From NCBI GenBank assembly GCA_965225955.1, contig CBDDBX010000008.1, positions 35,610 to 99,609 of the forward strand: a stretch of 64,000 nucleotides of DNA, in the 5' to 3' direction. Positions 34,041 through 43,318 of the stretch are shown here, piece by piece. Positions within the stretch are counted from its first letter, which is position 1. Each line of letters opens with the position of its first letter. The translations under genes were made by a program, and so were the position numbers. The notes beneath the pieces were generated by a model, which was not told the origin of the DNA, searched no databases, and worked only from the letters and a program-made list of their open reading frames with translations. This DNA is from CBDDBX01 sp965225955 (lineage in GTDB: Bacteria > Acidobacteriota > Aminicenantia > UBA2199).

Positions 34041-34131
34041 ACGGACTGTTACAGACTAACACGGACAAACACAGGCGACATTATGATTAAAATGCCTGTG
34101 TCAGTCTTTGTTTGTCGCTGACTGTCAAGGC
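34041..34131. repeat. Noncoding imperfect inverted repeat of the ACACGGAC family
   Basis: The left arm (ACACGGACTGTTACAGACTA then ACACGGACAAACACAGGC) faces a right arm GCCTGTGTCAGTCTTTGTTT then GTCGCTGACTGTC. The innermost eight bases, ACACAGGC (34069-34076) and GCCTGTGT (34094-34101), pair perfectly. The same words appear near 2115 and 12921. No coding potential. Confidence 0.5.
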
Positions 34132-34199
34132 GAAGCCGGGTGCTTGTCACGGCATAGCGCTAGCGAAGACTGGTTCTTTGTGTGCCTTTTTTAAATTTA

Positions 34200-35105
34200 T
34201 TATGAAGCTTTTTCTAACTGGCCTGTTTCACCCCTCCTCTTTTTGTAGAGGGCTGCTGCATTTCCTGCAAGTATGAGAGCTACTCCGGTAAAGGAGTCTG
34301 TCCCCCAGGTAAAGCCTTCAAAAAGTGTGGACAGAACCATAGCAATAACGGGAGTTGACATTGCAACGTAGGCTGCTTTATCTGCACCAATTCTGCCAAC
34401 AAGAGTCAGGAAGTTTGTAAAGGCTACAATTGAGCCAAAGATTATGAGATACCCCATTGAGGCAATATATGGAAAGGAGGTATCAAAATTGAAATCCTTA
34501 TTCTGGAAAAGAGCAACCAGGAACATTGAAATTGAACCATAAAGCATGGACCAGGCGGTAGTAGGAACTACAGGAAGATCTTTTTTCTGGTTTCTTGCTG
34601 AGATGATGTTTCCCAGAGAAGCCATAAATACTGCTCCCAGAGCAAGAAGAATTGCCGTAGAGTTATTGTTATCAAGGCTAAATCCTGTAAGTTCTTTCTG
34701 AAAAATAACAAATGTACCGGTAATACCCATGAAACCACCAGCCACAACTCTGAGGCTTACAGGTGATTTAAGGAAAACAGCTGCATTAAAGATATTCATG
34801 AAAATAATAAGTGAAAAAATTATGGAAACAAGACCACTGGTCAGATGGATTTCCGCCATATATACGCACCAGTAGTTGAAGCCAAAAAGAAAGATACCGT
34901 GGAGAAACATGAATCTGTGGGCAGCAAAGGAGAACTTCAGTTTATGCTTTCTGAAGTAGCAGTAGATAAGAAGCAGTATGCCGGAGATGAAGAACCGGTA
35001 AGCTACAGAAACCAGAGGGTCAACTGTACCCAGCTGGAATTTAATAACAAGCCATGTTGATCCCCATATAATTGAAGGAATAAGAAATAGTAGAAAATTG
35101 GGCAT
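34200..35105 (-). CDS. EamA/DMT-family transporter
   Basis: 301 residues with ten hydrophobic segments, the layout of the drug/metabolite transporter superfamily (two EamA halves). N-terminal FLIPSIIWGSTWLVIKFQLG and the mid-protein start of the second half (ILLALGAVFMASLGNIISAR) are typical. Substrate unknown; family members export amino acids, metabolites or drugs. It has an AAAAGGAG ribosome site. It is divergent from the small membrane protein gene to its right. No regulator gene is adjacent. Confidence 0.9.
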   Translation of the reverse strand: MPNFLLFLIPSIIWGSTWLVIKFQLGTVDPLVSVAYRFFISGILLLIYCYFRKHKLKFSFAAHRFMFLHGIFLFGFNYWCVYMAEIHLTSGLVSIIFSLIIFMNIFNAAVFLKSPVSLRVVAGGFMGITGTFVIFQKELTGFSLDNNNSTAILLALGAVFMASLGNIISARNQKKDLPVVPTTAWSMLYGSISMFLVALFQNKDFNFDTSFPYIASMGYLIIFGSIVAFTNFLTLVGRIGADKAAYVAMSTPVIAMVLSTLFEGFTWGTDSFTGVALILAGNAAALYKKRRGETGQLEKAS

Positions 35106-35202
35106 AAGTTCTCCTTTTGTTCGTAGCTGATTTTATAGTATTACTACGCAAATGGCAAGCAGAAGGGTTACTATTTTATGTGCCTGTGACAAAAGGTGAA
35201 AA

Positions 35203-35547
35203 ATGGAAAATCAGTTCGGAAAAACCTGGAAGCTTGTACTTGCAATACATATGTTTCTGTTTGTTCTTACAAGTTTCCTTACCTTCTTTAATCATATGTT
35301 TCATACTCAGCAGGAGTCAATTGATTCATATATCGAAATACTTCAGAATATTCAGAAACTGGATGTGAAATCTGCTGATTTAACAGAAAAAGCTGTAAGA
35401 GAGTTTATGAAATCCTCTTTTGACAGAACTCAGGATAAACAGGAGCTTGCATCTCAGGCTTTTCACATAATTCTGGGGGCAATTCTCTCTTTCCTCTCTA
35501 CAACAGCTGCAAGAATCTTTGATAATAAAAAGAGTAATCTGGAATAA
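35203..35547 (+). CDS. Small membrane protein of unknown function (114 aa)
   Basis: 114 residues with two hydrophobic segments (~10-28, LVLAIHMFLFVLTSFLTFF; ~88-105, FHIILGAILSFLSTTAARIF). A polar, helical stretch lies between them. A good ribosome site (AAAGGTGA) lies seven bases before ATG 35203. No family recognised. It is flanked by the divergent DMT gene and the convergent flavoprotein gene, so it stands alone. Confidence 0.6.
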   Translation: MENQFGKTWKLVLAIHMFLFVLTSFLTFFNHMFHTQQESIDSYIEILQNIQKLDVKSADLTEKAVREFMKSSFDRTQDKQELASQAFHIILGAILSFLSTTAARIFDNKKSNLE

Positions 35548-35567
35548 AAGATCCGGGAAATATTGTT

Positions 35568-36164
35568 TTAGCTGGTGAGAGCGTTTAACTCTTTTCTTTT
35601 TGTAAGTTTTACAGCTGTTTTTCTGATCCTGTCCAGTAGTTCATCATCATATTCTGAATCATTTGGCCCTCTGAGGGAAGTACCTCTGATTACATGGACA
35701 TCATCAAAATCGTAGAGTCCGGCATACTCTCTGATATACATGGGGATATTTCTGAAAAGAGTACCATCAGAGCTCTGGGTCAGTATGAATACCAGAGATT
35801 TACCACCTGGAATTCTGGATCTTACAGGCCCCGTCATAAAGCGGGGAGTTAACAGTGAAAATGTTCTGTCTATAAAACACTTCATCTGACCTGTAACATG
35901 GCCATAGTAGTTTGGAGAAGCCATAACAATTATGTCTGCATCATAGATCTCGTCCAGAACCGGTGTAAGATCGTCTTCAAGTATGCAGTATTCCAGCTCT
36001 TTTTTACATGCCATACATCCCTGGCAGCCTTTAAACTCCATTTCGTTAAGGTGGTATGTAACTGTTTCTGCACCGTTTTTTATTGCTTCATCGTCAAAAT
36101 ACTGAGTAAGTGTAACGCTGTTACCGTTTAATCTGGGACTGCCTGAAATAGTAAGTACTTTCAT
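35568..36164 (-). CDS. NAD(P)H-dependent FMN reductase / iron-sulfur flavoprotein family
   Basis: 198 residues with a flavodoxin-like fold. The FMN phosphate loop is ISGSPRLNGNSV at the start. Residues ~44-60 contain EFKGCQGCMACKKELEYC, the cysteine cluster common in iron-sulfur flavoproteins and in some multimeric FMN reductases. ASPNYYGHVTGQMKCFIDR is the second FMN-binding block. Probably an electron-transfer or quinone/azo-type reductase; its partner is unknown. Single gene, convergent with the small membrane protein gene. Confidence 0.88.
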   Translation of the reverse strand: MKVLTISGSPRLNGNSVTLTQYFDDEAIKNGAETVTYHLNEMEFKGCQGCMACKKELEYCILEDDLTPVLDEIYDADIIVMASPNYYGHVTGQMKCFIDRTFSLLTPRFMTGPVRSRIPGGKSLVFILTQSSDGTLFRNIPMYIREYAGLYDFDDVHVIRGTSLRGPNDSEYDDELLDRIRKTAVKLTKRKELNALTS

Positions 36165-36366
36165 AAAATCTCCTGTTGTCTCTGGAATAAGTGGTTGAGT
36201 TGACTGTATTTCAATTTTTTTATATTCCGTTAAGCTGAATCGAATGTGAATTAACCTCTGAGGTTCTTCTTTTCTGCCTGCTGTATATTTCTATAGATCC
36301 AGGTACTTGAGTTCTAAGTGGCTCAGAATTCTGCATCTTAGAATTTATGATGATAGCTTTTAAAAG

Positions 36367-37770
36367 TCAAGCTACTTCGTTTTTCTCTTCAGGCAGTTTT
36401 TCAATTGTTATGCCGGTATAACCATAGAAGATTGATATAAGGGGAGTAAGAAGATTCAGAAAAGCATAAGGCAGATAGATTAGCGGACTTATTCCAAGAG
36501 TAGCCATCATAAAGGCTCCACAGGTATTCCATGGTATCAGGGGAGCAAAAAGGGTGGCTGAATCTTCAAGACACCGGGAGAGGTTCTTGGGATGCAATCT
36601 TCTCTCTTCATAAGCTTTACGGTACATTCTGCCGGGAATAACAATAGCCAGGTACTGATCCGGAGCTATTGCATCCATAACAAGACCACTTCCAACAGTA
36701 GCTGTTATGAGGGTTCCGGTTCTCTTAACTCTTTTAAGAAGAGCAGCTGCAAGAGTTTTAAGCATTCCGGTTTTTTCCATTACTCCACCCATAGTAAGAG
36801 CACAGATAATAAGTGCAACAGTTTCCATCATATTCATCAGTCCCCCGCGGGTAAGGAGATTGTCTACCATCTGAACTCCTGTTTCAGATGTATAACCCGA
36901 CTGCATAGCTCCAATAACTTCTCCTGCTGAAGAGGACTGGAATATAAATGCAGCAGCAGCCCCGAGAAGAGTACCTCCAAGGAGAGCCGGTAGGGCGGGT
37001 ATCTTTTTAACAACCATAACAATAACCAGAAGCGGGGGAATCAGAAGAAAGATGTTGATATTGAAGTTTTTACCTAGAGTTGACACAATTGTATCTATCT
37101 TATCTGAAGAGATATCACCAGAACCTGAAGTGTAACCTATAATTGAATAGAGTATAAGAGAAATCAGATAAGCCGGAGTTGTGGTGTATACCATATGGCG
37201 TATATGGGTAAAAATATCTGTTCCTGAAACTGCGGGAGCAAGATTGGTTGTATCTGATAAAGGAGACATTTTGTCCCCGAAGTAGGCACCGGAAATTATT
37301 GCTCCTGCAACCATTGGTACGGGAATATCGAGGCCTTTACCAACACCAATCAGAGCAACTCCTACTGTACCAGCTGTAGCCCAGGATGAACCTGTACCCA
37401 GTGCCACAATAGAGCAGATAATCAGAGTAGCCGGGAGGAAAATTGAAGGGGATAATATCTTCAGACCGTAGAAGATCATTGCAGGTACAATACCTCCTTC
37501 AATCCAGGCTCCAATCATTGTACCTATAACCATAAGGATAATTACTGCATCAAGAGCCAGAGTAACACCGTGAACCATTCCGTTCTGAATCTCTCTCCAT
37601 TTGAATCCATATTTCAGTGCTACCAGTGATGAAACAGCAGTAGCCATTATCAGCGGTATGTGGGGAGATTGATTGTATATAACAATTACACAACCAAGGG
37701 AGATAACAAGAAAGAAGACCGGAATAAGAGAAGCAAAGACTGGTATATCCTTTTTTGAAACAGGTTCCAT
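36367..37770 (-). CDS. nhaC: Na+/H+ antiporter of the NhaC family
   Basis: 467 residues with about 11-12 membrane segments. NhaC-type blocks include ALGTGSSWATAGTVGVALIG, the GAYFGDKMSPLSDTTNLAPA segment and AIAPDQYLAIVIPGRMY near the C-terminus. Exchanges sodium for protons across the inner membrane. This fits the presence of a sodium-coupled symporter elsewhere in the window. An alternative is a related malate/lactate antiporter (MleN), which shares the fold. Single gene with a TCTCCT-complement (AGGAGA) ribosome site. Confidence 0.88.
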   Translation of the reverse strand: MEPVSKKDIPVFASLIPVFFLVISLGCVIVIYNQSPHIPLIMATAVSSLVALKYGFKWREIQNGMVHGVTLALDAVIILMVIGTMIGAWIEGGIVPAMIFYGLKILSPSIFLPATLIICSIVALGTGSSWATAGTVGVALIGVGKGLDIPVPMVAGAIISGAYFGDKMSPLSDTTNLAPAVSGTDIFTHIRHMVYTTTPAYLISLILYSIIGYTSGSGDISSDKIDTIVSTLGKNFNINIFLLIPPLLVIVMVVKKIPALPALLGGTLLGAAAAFIFQSSSAGEVIGAMQSGYTSETGVQMVDNLLTRGGLMNMMETVALIICALTMGGVMEKTGMLKTLAAALLKRVKRTGTLITATVGSGLVMDAIAPDQYLAIVIPGRMYRKAYEERRLHPKNLSRCLEDSATLFAPLIPWNTCGAFMMATLGISPLIYLPYAFLNLLTPLISIFYGYTGITIEKLPEEKNEVA

Positions 37771-37857
37771 TAAATTCTCCTGATAGAAATAGTTTCCTGA
37801 TTCATTATATAGAAACAGAAAAATAATATCAAAAGTATCTTAAGTCATGTTTTGGTA

Positions 37858-40800
37858 TCATTCATATTCCGATGGTAACTGATGGAAAATTTCCTTGAAG
37901 CATTTTGTAAAATATGCAGAGCTGGAAAAACCTGTCATAAAGGCTATTTCAGTAATAGTACCTGCTTTTGCCTTAATAAGCTGTGCTCCTCTCCTGATTC
38001 TGAAAGCTCTGACAAACTGCGTAGGAGTTTCCCCGGTAAGAGCCTGTATTTTACGATAAACCGTAGTTCTGCTCATATAGAGTTTTTTACAGAGCTGCTC
38101 TACATTGAATTCCGGGTCAGAAAGGTTCTGTTCAATGATATTATGCACCTCTTTAAGGAACTCATCATCCATTGAAGAGACCTCAATTTCAGCAGGCTGC
38201 ATCAGCATCTCATTTTTCAGTTTTCTGTGTAGTTCAGATCTGAGTCTGATCAGGTTGAGGCATTTGGTTTTAAGTATATCTGCGTTAAAAGGTTTTCTTA
38301 CATAATCTTCTGCTCCTGTGGAGAGGCCTTCCATTTCGCTCTCTTCAGAAGCTTTTGCTGTAAGCATTATTACCGGAATATGGCAGGTGTTCTTACTCTT
38401 CTTTATTGAAGAAACAAACTGATAACCATCCATAACCGGCATCATTACATCACTTATAATAATGTCGGGTATAATGTTGTTCGCAGTTTCAACACCCTTC
38501 TCTCCATTTTCAGCTTCAACAATTCTGAAATCACTGGATAGGGAAGATTTAATAAAGTTTCTTATATCCTTATTGTCATCCACTACCAGCAGAAGCGGTA
38601 AGTTATTGGTATCTGTACTGTCGGTATCTTCTGCATCATGCTCTATTTCCGGAAGATCTGCTGAGAACTCCTCCTCTTCCACAGTTTTATCTACAGGCTG
38701 TACACCTGAAGTTGTGACAGGAAGAATAACTGTAAATAGTGAACCTTTGCCTTTTTGGGATTCGACACTTATGTCTCCTCCGTGGAGTCTTGCAAGTTCT
38801 CTTGAAAGAGCAAGACCAATTCCGGTGCCACCAAAATCCTTTCCGTTCTCAGATTGGTAGAAACGATCAAAGATTCTTTCAAGATCATTTTCATCTATTC
38901 CTGTTCCTGTATCTTCAACCTCTATTTTTACAAAGTTCTCCTGAAGAAGACCTATTCTTGCAGAAATAGTGGCTCCGGTTTCTGTAAACTTCATAGCATT
39001 GGAGAGGAGGTTAACAATAATCTGGCGAAGCTTCTCCCTGTCAAAGGCGAATCTCAGGTTCTCATCCTCTGTTTTCAAACTGAGGGTTTTTCCTGAAATA
39101 TCTGCTGAAGCTCTGAAAGTGTTCATAATATCTCTTACAAATCTGGTAATATTCTCAACAGAAGGGGATAAGCCCAGAGTTGAATTTTCCAGTTTTGAGA
39201 GATCCAGAAGCTGGTTAATAAGACTCAGAAGCTGTCTGGAGTTTCTGAGAATCATCTGCATTGTTTCCTGCTCTTTTGAAGATCTCTTTGATTTGAGAAG
39301 CTCCTCCATAGGCCCTGTTATAAGGGTAAGAGGAGTTCTGAACTCATGGGATATATTTGCAAAGAAGGAAGATTTTATTCTGTCCATCTCCATTAGCTGG
39401 TCTGCCTGATTTTCCAGAAGCAGGTTCTTTTCCCTCACCTCTGTGGTTCTCTCTTTTACAATCTCTTCAAGAGCCTCTTTCTCTTTGAGCAGTTTAAGGG
39501 ATCTTAGTCTGATAAGGAGGTATACAAAACCCATGAAAATAAGAGTCCAGATAGACCAGGCCCACCATGTCCGATACCAGGGAGGCAGGATTCTGAACCT
39601 GAATTTAGCAGTTTTTCCTATGGTTTCATAGACATTTCTACCTCTTGCTTCCAGAATATATCTGCCGGGATCAAGATTTGAGAACTCTTTCTTTGTTTTC
39701 CTCTCCCAGGGTGACCACTCTTCATTGGATGAACCTGTAAGGCGATACTGGTATGTGGTTTTCTCTTCATGTTCAAAGTAGGGGGAGGCGTAGGTGAACC
39801 AGAGGTCACGCTTCTCCCAAGGTAAAGAGACCTCTTCTTTATTGTCCATGGTGTAACCCAGGAAAAGCTCCTCTTCACCTGAAGCCATTCGGGTTATTAA
39901 TGTATTGAATGATTTATTGTAGTCTTTTTTAACTGTAGTGTCGTATCTGATTAGGCCTTCATTTGTTCCAAACCAGATAATGTCTCCATCTGGGTATATG
40001 ACGTTGGTTTGAACCCTTGGAAAAGCCTTAAAAGGTTTTGAGATGATCTTATATTTCCCGTTACCAAGAGGCTCAGCCTTAAAATACTCCCTTTCAGAAT
40101 ATATCCAGATATTACCTTTTTTATCTTCAGCTAATCTGAAAACATTCCGTGACCCATCACAAAATTCTTTTCCAAGAGTATCATCTGGAACAAATCGTTC
40201 ACTCTTCTCATCAAATTTATAGATACCTTTTCTTGTAGCAAAAATAATGTGGTTAGCAATATTATAAACGTTAATTTCACCTTTAGGAAGGCCAGAGCTT
40301 GATCGGAACCTTTTAACTGAGTATGTTTTATAGTCAATCTTATCATTCTTTATCTTAAATTTTAATCTGTATATACCACTTGTTAGCGTGCCTAACCACA
40401 GAGTGTCATGCGATTCTTCAACAATTGTACGAACTGGAATTGTTATTTCTTTATAACTGTGCTCTAACCTTATGCCATTGTAATTATAAACGAATGAGGT
40501 AAATTCGTTTCTTGAACTACACCAAATCCTTTTACAGAAAGATGATGGTGTAATGTTAAAAATAGCTCTGTCATGTATTAATTTTTTAGTTTCTTTATCA
40601 ATTAAACCATTTTCTGTACCAATAATTGTTTGGTCGTTGATCGTTTTTATACTCCAGCAGTTCTCTTCAATATTGTTCGTTTTATTGTTGTTTTTAATTT
40701 GTCTAATTTCGCTTTGTTCAATGAACCCCTTTGTTGTGCCGAATTGTAGATTGCCATCATTCTTGTTGATATCTAAAATTTTATAAGTTGTGGGGTAGAA

Positions 40801-41820
40801 ATTTAATGAAGGCTGAGTGTCAATTGTAGTTATACCGCTGTTAAGCGATGCCCATATTTTTTTTTCATGGTCTATATATAAATGCTTTACGTTGTTGTCG
40901 GAAAGACCAGTTTGTTCATTTATTATCTCTGTTGAATGATCAGATAAATTTAGAAGAGTAATTCCGTTTCTTAGTGTTGCTATTGCAAGTAAGTTGTCTG
41001 ATAATGTTGTGCTAAAGTACAATTTATTATGTGCAAGGGATGTTGAGATTTTGGGGCATGTTAATTCAGAATTTTTATCTGATACCTGATATAGTCCTTT
41101 ACTTTTAATTCCCAGTATGAAACTATTTGTTGCAAGTTTATTAATAAAATATATTTTATCGTTTAGTAGAGATTCATCTATCCAAAATGTTTTATGTTCA
41201 AAGTTCTCTATTTTAAATAGTCCAATTGACCTTTCATGATATAGGGCGTTTTCACCGACATTGTATAAACCATTAATCGAAGTCTTGGGGATATATGTAT
41301 GTAATTTTTTATTTATATATTTAAAAAGATATTTGGATGTTCTGAAATAGATATTATCATTTTTATCTTTAATTGTTTGCCATACATAAGAGAAGTTTCT
41401 TAACTCTTTACTTAAACTTTTAGAAAGAGATACATACGTTAAGTCTTCGGCCAGATAACCAAATTCATTTCTACCACCTATGTAGAGACGACCACTTTTT
41501 GTTAGAACAAGTGATCTAACTGATTTATTGGGAATAGCTATTTTTCTCCACTCAATTCCATCATATATCAATAGCCCTGTTTGATTAGCAATAAAAACAA
41601 GGTTATATTTATTTTTTACAATACACCAATTCTGGTGATTATTTGATGAAGCATTATACTCATATGGTGATTTAATATTATGTTCTTTTATTGTGTAGTT
41701 AGGATATTTATATGAATACCCTAAGATAGGTAATAGAAGAATTAAGATACCCCATATGAGAGGCATCTTAATTAGAATTCTCGAAAAATTCTGTTGCTTA
41801 TGGCTTTGAGTTGCCGTCAT
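37858..41820 (-). CDS. Hybrid two-component system protein (propeller/Y_Y_Y sensor, kinase, receiver, AraC output)
   Basis: A one-protein signalling system of about 1320 residues. I chose ATG at 41820 (GGAGAAG just upstream) over TTG at 41829. Order: membrane anchor or signal (~20-40), beta-propeller repeats (~50-670, e.g. LYIGGRNEFGYL, VWASLNSG-like blades), Y_Y_Y domain (~680-760, QYRLTGSSNEEWSPW), membrane helix (~775-795), HisKA with phospho-histidine His825 (ISHEFRTPLTLITGP), HATPase (NLLSNAMKFTETG; GTGIGLALSREL), receiver with Asp1124 (IISDVMMPVMDGYQ) and a C-terminal AraC helix-turn-helix (~1220-1320). This layout is the carbohydrate-sensing HTCS type. The sensor half is far more AT-rich than the kinase half. 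No polysaccharide locus is adjacent, so the ligand is unknown. Confidence 0.93.
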   Translation of the reverse strand: MTATQSHKQQNFSRILIKMPLIWGILILLLPILGYSYKYPNYTIKEHNIKSPYEYNASSNNHQNWCIVKNKYNLVFIANQTGLLIYDGIEWRKIAIPNKSVRSLVLTKSGRLYIGGRNEFGYLAEDLTYVSLSKSLSKELRNFSYVWQTIKDKNDNIYFRTSKYLFKYINKKLHTYIPKTSINGLYNVGENALYHERSIGLFKIENFEHKTFWIDESLLNDKIYFINKLATNSFILGIKSKGLYQVSDKNSELTCPKISTSLAHNKLYFSTTLSDNLLAIATLRNGITLLNLSDHSTEIINEQTGLSDNNVKHLYIDHEKKIWASLNSGITTIDTQPSLNFYPTTYKILDINKNDGNLQFGTTKGFIEQSEIRQIKNNNKTNNIEENCWSIKTINDQTIIGTENGLIDKETKKLIHDRAIFNITPSSFCKRIWCSSRNEFTSFVYNYNGIRLEHSYKEITIPVRTIVEESHDTLWLGTLTSGIYRLKFKIKNDKIDYKTYSVKRFRSSSGLPKGEINVYNIANHIIFATRKGIYKFDEKSERFVPDDTLGKEFCDGSRNVFRLAEDKKGNIWIYSEREYFKAEPLGNGKYKIISKPFKAFPRVQTNVIYPDGDIIWFGTNEGLIRYDTTVKKDYNKSFNTLITRMASGEEELFLGYTMDNKEEVSLPWEKRDLWFTYASPYFEHEEKTTYQYRLTGSSNEEWSPWERKTKKEFSNLDPGRYILEARGRNVYETIGKTAKFRFRILPPWYRTWWAWSIWTLIFMGFVYLLIRLRSLKLLKEKEALEEIVKERTTEVREKNLLLENQADQLMEMDRIKSSFFANISHEFRTPLTLITGPMEELLKSKRSSKEQETMQMILRNSRQLLSLINQLLDLSKLENSTLGLSPSVENITRFVRDIMNTFRASADISGKTLSLKTEDENLRFAFDREKLRQIIVNLLSNAMKFTETGATISARIGLLQENFVKIEVEDTGTGIDENDLERIFDRFYQSENGKDFGGTGIGLALSRELARLHGGDISVESQKGKGSLFTVILPVTTSGVQPVDKTVEEEEFSADLPEIEHDAEDTDSTDTNNLPLLLVVDDNKDIRNFIKSSLSSDFRIVEAENGEKGVETANNIIPDIIISDVMMPVMDGYQFVSSIKKSKNTCHIPVIMLTAKASEESEMEGLSTGAEDYVRKPFNADILKTKCLNLIRLRSELHRKLKNEMLMQPAEIEVSSMDDEFLKEVHNIIEQNLSDPEFNVEQLCKKLYMSRTTVYRKIQALTGETPTQFVRAFRIRRGAQLIKAKAGTITEIAFMTGFSSSAYFTKCFKEIFHQLPSEYE

Positions 41821-42220
41821 CTTCTCCAACTGTTACGTCATCATCGTCGTCGCTATTATATGGAACAAATTCCTCATTATATTCGAAAAAAGCTTTTGGA
41901 GCACTAATATTTAAATCCCAGTTTGGTTTTGTTTCACCAGGGAAACCAATATGAGTTGATAACTCTTTTCTGTAGAAATCGGTGTTGAGATCTGAAACTA
42001 TATTAAAATCAGCAACATCTGGAAGTTTAATATTGCAGTTATTGATTGCTATTGACTGATCAGCAATAGATACAGTTATTGAATGCCCCTGTGTTACAAA
42101 GAAACCAAGTTTATCCTGAGGCTGAATATGATAAGTTTCACCGTTGGTCTGAACAACTTTCAACTCAATATTGCTGCCTTTCGGGAATCTGTTCCTTACT
42201 GATACTTTAAATTCGGTCAT
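41798..42220 (-). CDS. Unknown small beta-rich protein (140 aa) upstream of the hybrid sensor gene
   Basis: Start chosen at ATG 42220 because GGAGG lies a few bases upstream and overlaps an alternative ATG at 42232. The 140 residues have no signal peptide. The first ~75 are strand-rich (FKVSVRNRFPKG; HSITVSIADQSIAINNC). The C-terminus is acidic, with a run of five aspartates. It overlaps the hybrid sensor gene by 23 bases, so the two are probably co-translated. I do not recognise a family. Its base composition resembles the AT-rich sensor half rather than the surrounding genes. Confidence 0.6.
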   Translation of the reverse strand: MTEFKVSVRNRFPKGSNIELKVVQTNGETYHIQPQDKLGFFVTQGHSITVSIADQSIAINNCNIKLPDVADFNIVSDLNTDFYRKELSTHIGFPGETKPNWDLNISAPKAFFEYNEEFVPYNSDDDDDVTVGEDDGNSKP

Positions 42221-42701
42221 GAATTCCTCCATTATTATTTTTTGAATTTTTAATTAACCCAGCTGCAGGTCTCCATTGCGAAAAGATTTGAAACTCTCCT
42301 GAAAGTCGACATTTAGAAATGTGGTAACCAATTGTAAATATGTCAACCAATCTCTTAAATTACCTACTGCTTTTAAATTGAACATGTTTATTAAAAATAA
42401 ACATTAATATTGGAATAAAGAAAAGTCAAGAATTATCGGGAACTTTTAAATTTTTTGGTCATAATCTTAATAGAGGGCTTAAAATTGACTCATTAATCTA
42501 AACAAATTAATGTAATTCATTCAATATAGAGGTGCTTAGATTACTGTTCGTTCTGTAGAGCTGGCAGAATATTGCCTGAAAAAAATGGAATTTTAACTTA
42601 CTGTTCCGCATTACCTGCAAAAAATACACAATGACAAAATAGGGGGGTGGGATTGCTTGCCTTAAAGCTTAGTGGATTTTCAAGTTACTTGTAAGTTCCA
42701 G

Positions 42702-43136
42702 GGCTTGTTGGACTCGTAAATACCACCCCGCCTGGAGTACCAGGCACCCCTCCTCCGATTTTAAGTAATTCCTATGGAATACTTAAAAAAGGTGAAAAGC
42801 TGACGCTTTCTCCCATCTCCGCCATTAGTCGGTTTTCACTTCGTTACAACCTTCCTGCGGAGAAGGAGGGGATTTCTGTTTGTCTTAATAAATCTTGATT
42901 TAAACAATAAGAACTGAGCTTTTTTTTCATCTTAAGTAAAATTTAAATCCAGGTAACAGAAAGTTCCTCATTTTATGAACAAGGTGAAAAGCTGGCGCTT
43001 TCTTCCATCTCCGCCATTAGTCGGTTTCCACTTCGTTACAACCTTCCTGCAGAGAAGGAGGGGGGGCAGCAAGCTGTTTTTATGTAATAAAAAAACAGCG
43101 TAGCTGACGGGGTGGTATCAGAAAGTCCACCAAGCC
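42702..43136. repeat. Non-autonomous repeat element with terminal inverted repeats and internal 81-bp direct repeats
   Basis: Imperfect inverted repeats bound the element: GGCTTGTTGGACTCGTAAAT then ACCACCCCGCC (42702-42732) and, reverse-complemented, GGCTTGGTGGACTTTCTGAT then ACCACCCCGTC (43106-43136). Inside are two near-identical ~81-base copies, 42791-42871 and 42983-43063, each beginning GGTGAAAAGCTG and ending CTGCGGAGAAGGAGGGG or CTGCAGAGAAGGAGGGG. There is no transposase. Structure resembles a MITE-like or folding repeat. Confidence 0.65.
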
Positions 43137-43210
43137 TTAAGGTGGTTATCTTTTTAGCAGAATTTTTTAGTCACCAGGACTTATGGTTTTGTGTAAGGAA
43201 AACTGAATTA

Positions 43211-43246
43211 TGATTGTGTAGGGGCAAGGCATGCCTTGCCCAATCA
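43211..43246. repeat. REP-like palindrome, copy 1
   Basis: A perfect 20-base palindrome GGGCAAGGCATGCCTTGCCC (43222-43241), flanked by TGATTG and CAATCA that also pair. The identical palindrome recurs at 45681-45700. It lies near the end of the HEAT-repeat gene and could stop transcription from either side. Confidence 0.65.
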
Positions 43247-43318
43247 CATTATTAATACTCTAAAAAAAGACGCACTCAATGCACGTCCTTTTCTATATTG
43301 CTTTGTTATTTATGCTTC

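Larger units (their letters stand above)
42233..43318. other. ~1.1 kb noncoding region with repeats
   Basis: No convincing gene on either strand. The first ~200 bases hold a possible control region for the leftward pair: a perfect -35 TTGACA on the minus strand at 42346-42341 with only a weak -10, inside two direct copies of ATTGGTT nineteen bases apart. The rest is a repeat element (42702-43136, described separately) and a palindrome at 43222-43241. Confidence 0.6.

Noticed and set aside
36200..36226. TTGACT and TATATT on the plus strand, resembling a promoter
   Set aside because: The spacer is only 15 bases and no rightward gene follows; the next gene is read the other way.
36312..36343. 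Weak stem TTCTAAG/CTTAGAA past the nhaC stop as terminator
   Set aside because: Seven-base stem with an 18-base loop and no T-run; not convincing enough to annotate.
42233..43318. CRISPR array in the repeat-rich noncoding region
   Set aside because: Only two copies of the 81-bp unit, no regular spacers and no cas genes.
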